From Ancrocorticia sp039812645 (GTDB taxonomy: Bacteria; Actinomycetota; Actinomycetes; Actinomycetales; Actinomycetaceae), in assembly GCA_039812645.1 (NCBI GenBank), contig JBDIAV010000132.1, positions 1-6,601 on the forward strand: DNA of 6,601 nt. The letters run 5' to 3'. The translations under genes were made by a program, and so were the position numbers. Each line of letters begins with the position of its first letter. Position 1 is the stretch's first letter. Positions 1 through 4,373 of this stretch are shown here, in pieces. The notes beneath the pieces are model-generated. The model worked only from the letters and a program-made list of their open reading frames with translations, was not told where the DNA came from and did not search any database.

Positions 1-51
1 CTCGCGCGGTTAAACCTCTGTGCAATTCTCGCGCGGTTAAACCTCTGTGCA
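1..51. repeat. 27-base tandem direct repeat, two copies, cut by window edge
   Basis: The 24-base unit beginning CTCGCGCGGTTAAACC and ending CTCTGTGCA occurs at 1-24 and again, identical, at 28-51. The two are separated by ATT, which gives a period of 27. There is no third direct copy to the right; more copies could lie left of the window. The spacing is far too short for a CRISPR array. On the minus strand each unit reads TGCACAGAGGTTTAAC, which resembles a repeated protein-binding site. Its role is not known. Confidence 0.9.
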
Positions 52-95
52 CAAAATTGACTGCTACTAGGGCGGCATTGTGCACGGAAGTTTAA
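37..95. repeat. Imperfect 18-base inverted repeat (third copy of the repeat core)
   Basis: The arm TTAAACCTCTGTGCACAA (37-54) faces TTGTGCACGGAAGTTTAA (78-95) across a 23-base spacer. The arms match at 16 of 18 positions; in RNA one mismatch would be a G-U wobble. The left arm is part of the second tandem copy, so the same core occurs three times: twice direct and once inverted. This fits operator sites or a mobile-element end. No transposase-like sequence is nearby and the promoter it would serve is not in view. Confidence 0.75.
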
Positions 96-131
96 ATAGA
101 CGATAAGAGTCCACATAGCCGATAGGACTCC
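95..131. repeat. Degenerate 19-base direct repeat
   Basis: Bases 95-112 and 114-131 match at 14 of 18 positions; both contain an ATAG-C-CGATA core followed by a TCC end. Within the same stretch GAGTCC (107-112) and GGACTC (125-130) form a 6-bp dyad. The region between the left-edge repeats and the trpD terminator therefore consists largely of repeat-like sequence. No function can be assigned. Confidence 0.5.
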
Positions 132-163
132 CTGAAAGTCAGCATGCTCTGCGCAAGACAGCG

Positions 164-196
164 CGAGGGGCGGGATCTCACGGATCCCGCCCCTCG
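164..196 (-). terminator. Hairpin terminator downstream of trpD
   Basis: A perfect 14-bp stem, CGAGGGGCGGGATC (164-177) against GATCCCGCCCCTCG (183-196), encloses a 5-base loop. It lies 57 bases beyond the trpD stop codon. There is no T tract on the minus-strand side, as is common for GC-rich actinobacterial terminators. On the plus-strand side the stem is followed by a T-richer stretch (TTATCTTTT at 202-210), so it could also stop transcription arriving from the left. Confidence 0.75.
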
Positions 197-252
197 TCAC
201 GTTATCTTTTGCCTGCTACAGCGTGCAGCTACGCTCTTCAGCGCAGCCACCC

Positions 253-1314
253 CTACAGCGTGGACTTGGAGAACTCCACCCACCGCTTCAGCAGCGAGTC
301 AGCAGCGCCCGTATCGATCGTACGCTGGGCAATCTCAATGCCGTTGCGGAGGCGCTCCACGAGCGTGCCATCCTCGGAGCAGACACCCTCCAGCTGGCCG
401 TTGGCCACGAAGCCCGCGGCAGCATTGAGCGTCACTGCATCGCGGACCGCCCCCTTCTCACCAGCGAACACCCTGCGGGCCACGTCAGCGTTGTACGCCG
501 CGTCCGCACCGCGCAGATCATCCAGGCTGGCAGCCGCTACACCCAGATCGGAAACGGCATCGATCTCGTAGAAGCTCACCTTGCCATCACGAATCTCCCA
601 CACCTCGTTGGCTGCGACGGCTGAAAGTTCATCCATACCATTGACGCCGCGGAACACCACCGACGAGGTGCCGCGTTCTGCGAGAACACCGGCCATGATG
701 GGTGCGTGCTGCTCACTCGCCACACCGATGACCGAACTCGAAGGACGAGCCGGGTTGGTGAGCGGTCCAAGTAGGTTAAACGCCGTGCGCACACCCAGCT
801 CGCGGCGGGCCTGCGCCGCGTACTTCATCGAGGGATGGAACACGTTGGCAAAGATAAAGGTAATGCCCAGTTCCTCGAAGCACCGATAAACGGCATCAAG
901 AGACATAGTGAGATTGACCCCGAGGGCTTCGAGGCAGTCGGCGGAACCGGAGGACGAAGAAGAAGCACGATTGCCGTGCTTGACCACGGGCACTCCCCCA
1001 GCGGCGATGACCAGCGCCGCCATCGTGGAGATGTTGACGGTGTGGAGCCTATCTCCGCCGGTGCCGACGATGTCCAGCACGGAACCCTCGACCTCAATAG
1101 GGAGGGCGTGGCTGAGCATGGCATCGGCAAGGCCACGCAGCTCGTCCGGGGTCTCCCCCTTAGTTGCCAGCGCCGTCAGGAATCCTGCCAGAACCACAGG
1201 CGACGTCTCGCCGGACATCACCTGGTCCATCGCCCACGACGTTTCCTCAGAGGTGAGATCCTCTCGTGCGATAAGACGGGAGGTCAGTTCCGACCATTGG
1301 ATCTTCTGGCTCAT
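253..1314 (-). CDS. trpD: Anthranilate phosphoribosyltransferase
   Basis: This 353-residue cytoplasmic enzyme transfers the phosphoribosyl group of PRPP to anthranilate, the second committed step of tryptophan biosynthesis. The length is normal for the family. Visible motifs are GTGGD (84-88, diphosphate/PRPP loop), NIST (94-97), KHGNRA followed by SSSSSGSAD (112-126), HPSMK (160-164), a basic RREL segment (170-173) near the anthranilate site, NLLGPLTNPA (180-189) and the metal-binding DE pair (D228, E229). The ATG at 1314 overlaps the upstream TGA in an ATGA arrangement, which implies co-transcription and probable translational coupling with the receiver-like gene. A strong hairpin follows the stop. 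No other trp gene is in the window, so the gene is apparently separate from the rest of the pathway. The identification is secure. Confidence 0.96.
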   Translation of the reverse strand: MSQKIQWSELTSRLIAREDLTSEETSWAMDQVMSGETSPVVLAGFLTALATKGETPDELRGLADAMLSHALPIEVEGSVLDIVGTGGDRLHTVNISTMAALVIAAGGVPVVKHGNRASSSSSGSADCLEALGVNLTMSLDAVYRCFEELGITFIFANVFHPSMKYAAQARRELGVRTAFNLLGPLTNPARPSSSVIGVASEQHAPIMAGVLAERGTSSVVFRGVNGMDELSAVAANEVWEIRDGKVSFYEIDAVSDLGVAAASLDDLRGADAAYNADVARRVFAGEKGAVRDAVTLNAAAGFVANGQLEGVCSEDGTLVERLRNGIEIAQRTIDTGAADSLLKRWVEFSKSTL

Positions 1315-1736
1315 GCGCTCACCCGACTGCTCAGAACCGAGGCAACGGCCTCGGCAAGCTCACGAGAATCAATTGGGTAGGACACGGTTGCCACCGCCCC
1401 CGACCAACGTGAAAGCCACTCGTCCTGCGGACGCCCGATGAGGTTGATGAACGGCATGTTCGGGTCAATCTCATCGTGAACCATCTTGCCCAGGCCCATA
1501 CCTCCGAGCTTCGGGGTCTCTGCATCGAGGATGAGCAGATCGAACTTGCCTTCCTTGACGGCCGTAATTGCGGCAGCCTGCGTTGCCGTCTCCTTCCACA
1601 CAACCTCCGGTAGTCCCTTGGCGGGACGGCGGCCCACTGCGGTGAGAATCTCCCGGCGAGTCGTCGCATCATCCGAGTAGATGAGGATATTCACGGTGTC
1701 CTTCGTCGAGTTCTGGGACGCGAGCTCCTCGGCCAT
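1311..1736 (-). CDS. Receiver-only response-regulator-like protein, divergent active site
   Basis: This protein of 141 residues consists almost entirely of one CheY-like receiver fold, with no output domain. Numbered from the chosen start, it has an acidic pair (D22, D23) after the first strand (VNILIYSDD) and a predicted phosphoacceptor D71 in LLILDAETP. The conserved Thr/Ser of strand 4 is replaced (LIGRP, I100) and the conserved Lys before the cis-proline of strand 5 is replaced by Tyr (SYPID, Y120), so standard phosphorylation-driven switching is doubtful. The start is placed at the ATG at 1736 because GGAGG sits five bases upstream. An in-frame ATG at 1748 lies on top of that ribosome binding site and adds only MEVE. 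The gene overlaps trpD by four bases. Whether it regulates TrpD or something else is unknown; no DNA-binding domain is present. Confidence 0.85.
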   Translation of the reverse strand: MAEELASQNSTKDTVNILIYSDDATTRREILTAVGRRPAKGLPEVVWKETATQAAAITAVKEGKFDLLILDAETPKLGGMGLGKMVHDEIDPNMPFINLIGRPQDEWLSRWSGAVATVSYPIDSRELAEAVASVLSSRVSA

Positions 1737-1753
1737 CTCAACCTCCATGGGTT

Positions 1754-1759
1754 TCTATA
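1754..1759 (-). promoter_or_regulatory. Possible -10 element close to the receiver gene
   Basis: On the minus strand the hexamer reads TATAGA, four of six matches to TATAAT. A start site about seven bases downstream would give a very short leader that still contains the GGAGG. No good -35 hexamer is visible at normal spacing, so this is only a candidate. Confidence 0.2.
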
Positions 1760-1962
1760 CACAAGTGGAAAAATTCAGGTGTTGGTGCATCAACGTAGGA
1801 ACGCAACACACCACGGTCCATACTACCGACATCCTTCGAACCTTGACGTCACTAGACCGGCATGTATTGCGTGAGAACCGCGCAATTCCAGCGCATGCTC
1901 ACATTATTCCTTAAAAGTCCCTCTTGGCTCAGGGCTTAAAGGGCTGTTGCACCTAACGCTCC

Positions 1963-1976
1963 AGGACATTGGTCCT
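1963..1976. promoter_or_regulatory. Candidate operator dyad in the sod promoter
   Basis: AGGAC and GTCCT form a perfect 5-bp inverted repeat around ATTG. It fills the spacer immediately upstream of TATAAT, a position where a bound repressor would block RNA polymerase. It does not match the DtxR-type consensus that I know. A redox- or metal-responsive regulator is an inference from the target gene only. Confidence 0.35.
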
Positions 1977-1982
1977 TATAAT
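1977..1982 (+). promoter_or_regulatory. -10 element of the sod promoter
   Basis: A perfect TATAAT lies 38 bases before the SOD start codon, giving a predicted leader of about 30 bases that ends in GGAGGA. The -35 region is weak: TTGCAC at 1947-1952 is 24 bases away, too far for normal spacing. Initiation may therefore depend on an activator or an alternative -35. A short dyad, AGGAC-ATTG-GTCCT (1963-1976), abuts the hexamer. Confidence 0.6.
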
Positions 1983-2006
1983 GGGAAAGACATTCGCTCA
2001 CGTCAA
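1978..2006 (-). promoter_or_regulatory. Possible minus-strand promoter overlapping the sod promoter
   Basis: On the minus strand TTGACG (2001-2006) is followed after exactly 17 bases by CATTAT (1978-1983). These match the -35 and -10 consensus at five and four of six positions. It points toward the receiver-trpD unit with a leader of roughly 235 bases. Its -10 overlaps the sod TATAAT, so the two promoters would compete. This is weak evidence. Confidence 0.25.
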
Positions 2007-2020
2007 TTATGGAGGAACTG

Positions 2021-2644
2021 ATGGCAATCTACACCCTTCCCGAGCTTCCCTACGATTACTCCGCTCTCGAGCCGCACATTTCCGGCAAGATCATGGAGCT
2101 CCATCACGACAAGCACCATGCGGCATATGTCGCGGGCGCCAACGCTGCCCTGGAGAATCTCGCTGCAGCTCGTGAAGCTGGCGACCTGTCCAAGGTCAAC
2201 CAGTTCTCGAAGGACCTCGCTTTCAACGTGGGCGGTCACACCAACCACACAATCTTCTGGAACAACCTCTCCCCCGAAGGCGGCGACCGTCCCGAAGGCG
2301 ATCTCGCCGCAGCAATCGACGATGCTTTCGGCTCGTTCGATAAGTTCCAGGCGCACTTCACCGCCGCTGCCACTGGCATTCAGGGCTCCGGCTGGGCTGT
2401 TCTTGCCTACGATTCCATCTCCGGCAAGTTGAACATCTTCCAGCTCTTCGATCAGCAGGCCAATGTTCCCGTCGGCCAGGTTCCCGTGTTCATGGTGGAC
2501 ATGTGGGAGCACGCCTTCTACCTCGACTACCTCAACGTCAAGGCAGATTACGTCAAGGCCATCTGGAACATCGCCAACTGGCAGGATGTTGCGGCTCGCC
2601 TCGAGAACGCCGTCGCCAAGACCGAAGGTCTCATCCTTCGCTGA
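2021..2644 (+). CDS. sodA: Superoxide dismutase, Mn/Fe family
   Basis: This cytoplasmic enzyme of 207 residues converts superoxide to hydrogen peroxide and oxygen. The N-terminal helical hairpin (about 1-90) carries metal ligands H28 in LHHDKHH and H76 in GGHTNHTIFW. The C-terminal domain carries D160 and H164 in DMWEHAFYLDY. The full family signature is present and the length is typical. The glutamine pair at 145-146 (FDQQAN), with glycine rather than glutamine in the GGHTNH segment, resembles manganese-type enzymes; mycobacterial FeSOD has histidine at this place. Metal choice is an inference. The start is the ATG at 2021 because GGAGGA (2011-2016) precedes it at proper spacing; an upstream in-frame ATG at 2009 overlaps that site and adds only MEEL. 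The gene appears monocistronic: its own TATAAT lies upstream and a hairpin terminator follows. Confidence 0.97.
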   Translation: MAIYTLPELPYDYSALEPHISGKIMELHHDKHHAAYVAGANAALENLAAAREAGDLSKVNQFSKDLAFNVGGHTNHTIFWNNLSPEGGDRPEGDLAAAIDDAFGSFDKFQAHFTAAATGIQGSGWAVLAYDSISGKLNIFQLFDQQANVPVGQVPVFMVDMWEHAFYLDYLNVKADYVKAIWNIANWQDVAARLENAVAKTEGLILR

Positions 2645-2665
2645 GTGATGATGGCCGGTCACGAA

Positions 2666-2680
2666 GCATCACCATGATGC
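2666..2680 (+). other. Small stem-loop after the sod stop codon
   Basis: GCATCA (2666-2671) and TGATGC (2675-2680) form a perfect 6-bp stem with a 3-base loop, 21 bases past the stop. It may add to mRNA 3'-end stability or simply be chance. The main terminator is the larger hairpin that follows. Confidence 0.35.
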
Positions 2681-2706
2681 AGTGATTGACAACTCAACGC
2701 CTGACA

Positions 2707-2740
2707 AAGGGGCGGGGTTCCACACGGAATCCCGCCCCTT
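2707..2740 (+). terminator. Hairpin terminator of the sod gene
   Basis: A 15-bp stem (2707-2721 against 2726-2740) has one G-U wobble and an ACAC loop. The 3' arm is GGAATCCCGCCCCTT. No T tract follows. The 11-mer ATCCCGCCCCT is shared with the terminator downstream of trpD. The hairpin lies in the convergent sod/glf interval and could also act on glf transcripts. Confidence 0.8.
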
Positions 2741-2851
2741 GCCATGCCGTCACGAACAATGATCTACGTGCCTCACCTGTCCATTCAGGACGCCTTACCC
2801 TCCGTTCATCACCCCTTACCATTCCTTCATGGCCTCCAGAGCGACATCCGC

Positions 2852-2865
2852 TGCCGTATACGGCA
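2852..2865. promoter_or_regulatory. Perfect 14-base palindrome in the sod/glf interval
   Basis: TGCCGTATACGGCA is a perfect palindrome lying 55 bases downstream of the glf stop codon. As RNA it could fold only as a 5-bp stem with a UAUA loop, which is weak for a terminator. As DNA it looks like a dimeric protein-binding site, although it sits between convergent genes where a promoter operator is not expected. Confidence 0.45.
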
Positions 2866-2909
2866 CAGCTTGCCGCTCACAGGCCACAAAATTTCGAGAT
2901 AACCGAGAA

Positions 2910-2922
2910 TGAACCAGGTTCA
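2910..2922. repeat. Dyad overlapping the glf stop codon
   Basis: TGAACCAGGTTCA is a 13-base inverted repeat with a single central base and includes the glf stop codon (2920-2922). It is too tight to form an RNA hairpin. It may be chance, or a protein-binding site. Confidence 0.35.
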
Positions 2923-4074
2923 CTCCCCGAACCGCTCCTCCAACGCGTTACTCACAAGCGTCAGCGCCGAGGCAATTGCCATGTCCATGTCGAGGTATTG
3001 GTAGCTGCCGAGGCGCCCACCAAAATACACATCCGGCTGGGAAGCCGCGAGCGCCCGGTAGGCTAGCAGCTTGCGGCGGTCCTCCGCCGTGTTGACCGGA
3101 TAGTAGGGTTCGTCGTCGCGCCCCGCGAAGCGCGAGTACTCGCGAAAGATGACGGAGCGTTCCTTTTGGTAATCCCGTTCAGGATGGAAATGCCGGAACT
3201 CGATGATGCGCGTGTAGTCCACACTGAGATCCCCGTAGTTCATGACGGAGCAGCCCTGGAAATCACCGGTGGGAACAACTTCCTTCTCGAAGTCGACCGT
3301 GCGCCAGCTGAGATCTCCTTCACTGAAGTCAAAGTACCTGTCGATAGGACCGGTGTACACCACCGGCACTCGTCCGACGACGGCGTCGCGGTTGAGCGGC
3401 TGGTTGGTATCGAAGAAATCGGTGTCGAGGAAGACGCTGATACGCTCGTCGTCGGCCATGCGGCGCAGCCACGCCGTGTAGCCGTCTACCGGAAGCCCCT
3501 CGTAGGCGTCATTAAAATAGCGGGAGTCGTAGGTGTAGCGCACGGGAAGGCGCGAAATCACGGAGGCGGGCAGGTCGCGTGGGTCAGTCTGCCATTGTTT
3601 CGCCGTGTAGTTCTTGAAGAAGGCGTCAAAGAGGGGGCGCCCTACCAACGAGACTCCCTTGGACTCGAAGTCCGTTACGTCCTCACCCGCCACCTCGCTC
3701 GCCTGCTCGGCAATCAGTGCCCGCGCCTCATCCGGCGAGTACGCGGCGCTGAAAAACTGGTTGATGGTGCCAAGATTGACTGGCATGGGGTACACGACAC
3801 CATCGACCGTGGTCCACACACGGTGCACGTATCCGGTGAAATCGGTGAAACGATTGACGTAGTCCCAGACCCGCTTATTTGAGGTGTGGAAGAGGTGGGC
3901 CCCGTATCGATGAATCTCGATACCGGTGTCGGGATCGATCTCCGAATACGCATTGCCGCCAATATGGGACCGTCGTTCGACAACTGCGACCCGTAGTCCC
4001 CACCGCTCGGCGCACTGTTGGGCAACGGTCAAACCGAAGAATCCCGATCCAACGACAATCAGATCAAATCCCAC
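2920..4074 (-). CDS. glf: UDP-galactopyranose mutase
   Basis: This FAD-dependent cytoplasmic enzyme interconverts UDP-galactopyranose and UDP-galactofuranose, the donor for galactofuranose-containing surface glycans. From the chosen start it has 384 residues, normal for bacterial Glf. It shows the dinucleotide-binding GSGFFG (9-14) with acidic E33 at the end of strand 2, GGNAYSE (39-45), RYGAHLFHT (56-64), KNYTAKQW (154-161), substrate-region arginines around 175-179 and in DYTRIIEFRHF (286-296), and the C-terminal FAD motif GGRLGSYQYLDMD (352-364). The start is placed at the GTG at 4074, just before FDLIVVGSG and preceded by purine-rich GGGAGAGGGGGAGAA. An earlier GTG at 4101 would add nine unconserved residues. 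No galactofuranosyltransferase or capsule gene is in the window, so the glycan it serves is unknown. Confidence 0.96.
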   Translation of the reverse strand: MGFDLIVVGSGFFGLTVAQQCAERWGLRVAVVERRSHIGGNAYSEIDPDTGIEIHRYGAHLFHTSNKRVWDYVNRFTDFTGYVHRVWTTVDGVVYPMPVNLGTINQFFSAAYSPDEARALIAEQASEVAGEDVTDFESKGVSLVGRPLFDAFFKNYTAKQWQTDPRDLPASVISRLPVRYTYDSRYFNDAYEGLPVDGYTAWLRRMADDERISVFLDTDFFDTNQPLNRDAVVGRVPVVYTGPIDRYFDFSEGDLSWRTVDFEKEVVPTGDFQGCSVMNYGDLSVDYTRIIEFRHFHPERDYQKERSVIFREYSRFAGRDDEPYYPVNTAEDRRKLLAYRALAASQPDVYFGGRLGSYQYLDMDMAIASALTLVSNALEERFGE

Positions 4075-4163
4075 TTCTCCCCCTCTCCCGCGCAGAAGCA
4101 CATAGCTTCGTTCGGGAATGTATGCGAGGGTTCTTCACCTCGCCGTCATCTTCTTGAACGGGC

Positions 4164-4310
4164 ATGAATGAGTGTTTTCCCTTCGGGGATATTTCGTCAT
4201 TGGGCGCCCGCTCGTGGCTTCGCCTATTCTACAAGGGGACGGAAGTCCTCTCGTCCACTCGGTCTTCGATACAGTTACGTTTCCTGCCGGTAAACTGGGC
4301 TAAGGGATGA
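4164..4310 (+). CDS. Uncertain 48-codon ORF upstream of the LytTR regulator
   Basis: An ATG at 4164 opens a 48-residue frame (begins MNECFPFGDISSLG, ends LPVNWAKG) that closes at a TGA 63 bases before the regulator start. There is no clear ribosome binding site. Third-position GC is only about two thirds by hand count (30 of 47 codons after the ATG), and the frame covers the likely promoter region, so it may be chance. It is recorded because Agr-type kinases often have a small peptide gene nearby. It lacks the amphipathic helix, central Cys-containing core and acidic tail expected of AgrD. I do not recognise the sequence. Confidence 0.15.
   Translation: MNECFPFGDISSLGARSWLRLFYKGTEVLSSTRSSIQLRFLPVNWAKG
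4226..4231 (-). promoter_or_regulatory. Possible -10 element for glf
   Basis: The minus strand reads TAGAAT, five of six matches to TATAAT, and would give a leader of about 145 bases before the glf GTG. No convincing -35 hexamer is seen at 16-18 bases; TGGACG lies 20 bases upstream. This is a candidate only. Confidence 0.3.
4271..4297. promoter_or_regulatory. Candidate LytTR-regulator half-sites
   Basis: ACAGTTACG (4271-4279) matches eight of nine positions of the half-site known for LytTR regulators such as AgrA. A second, partly matching half-site lies inverted on the other strand (CAGTTTAC, 4290-4297). Known sites are usually direct repeats about 21 bases apart, and no second direct copy is present. 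The location, upstream of a LytTR regulator gene, suggests autoregulation, but the evidence is modest. Confidence 0.3.
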
Positions 4311-4320
4311 CGCCGATAGC

Positions 4321-4348
4321 TTGGACCTACTGGCAAAATCTCTAGCTA
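4321..4348 (+). promoter_or_regulatory. Weak candidate promoter of the two-component operon
   Basis: TTGGAC (4321-4326) is followed after 16 bases by TAGCTA (4343-4348), a poor -10 match. A weak core promoter would fit an activator-dependent, autoregulated operon, but this is inference. The ribosome binding site is clearer: the purine-rich AGGGAGAGGGG ends five bases before the ATG at 4374. Confidence 0.2.
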
Positions 4349-4373
4349 TGGACACGTAGGGAGAGGGGCGGAC

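Larger units (their letters stand above)
1737..2020. other. Divergent intergenic region between receiver-trpD and sod genes
   Basis: About 284 bases without a gene separate the two divergent units. It contains an imperfect dyad at 1871-1902: GTGAG (1871-1875) pairs with CTCAC (1898-1902), and an inner GCGC pair (1880-1883, 1891-1894) encloses a 7-base loop. It also holds the direct repeat AGGGCTTAAAGGGCT near 1931-1945, the sod promoter, and a possible oppositely oriented promoter. No small ORF with a ribosome binding site was found. Confidence 0.5.
4075..4373. other. Divergent intergenic region between glf and the two-component operon
   Basis: About 299 bases separate two divergent genes. 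Stem-loops are GAAGC/GCTTC (4095-4109, 5-base loop) and GCGAGG/CCTCGC (4124-4143, 8-base loop); both would lie in the glf leader. GGGCGCCC (4202-4209) is a palindrome, and GGAC-GGAA-GTCC (4237-4248) is a short dyad. The interval also contains candidate promoters, a candidate regulator site (4271-4297) and an open 48-codon frame (4164-4310). Confidence 0.55.

Noticed and set aside
1..51. CRISPR array at the left edge
   Set aside because: The spacing between the identical units is only three bases, so there are no spacers.
1..60. Plus-strand partial gene ending at the TGA 58-60
   Set aside because: Only 19 codons are visible and they consist of the tandem repeat; coding cannot be supported without flanking sequence.
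835..1380. 181-codon and 177-codon plus-strand frames opposite trpD and the receiver gene
   Set aside because: Shadows of conserved minus-strand genes, with no recognisable domain and no ribosome binding site that I could see.
2009..2020. Upstream ATG of the SOD gene
   Set aside because: The ATG at 2009 overlaps the GGAGGA that serves the ATG at 2021, and the added MEEL is not part of the family N terminus.
2003..2662. 219-codon minus-strand frame across the whole SOD gene
   Set aside because: It mirrors the sod coding phase; the plus strand encodes every SOD motif and has a promoter, a ribosome binding site and a terminator.
3166..3882. 238-codon plus-strand open frame inside glf
   Set aside because: It is antisense to the fully conserved glf gene and its translation shows no family motif; such frames arise from high third-position GC.
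4075..4101. Longer glf start at the GTG at 4101
   Set aside because: The extra nine residues include translated ribosome-binding-site sequence (RGRGGE) and precede the normal Glf N terminus.
4064..4165. 33-codon minus-strand frame overlapping the glf start
   Set aside because: No ribosome binding site and no recognisable sequence; probably chance, although a leader peptide cannot be excluded.
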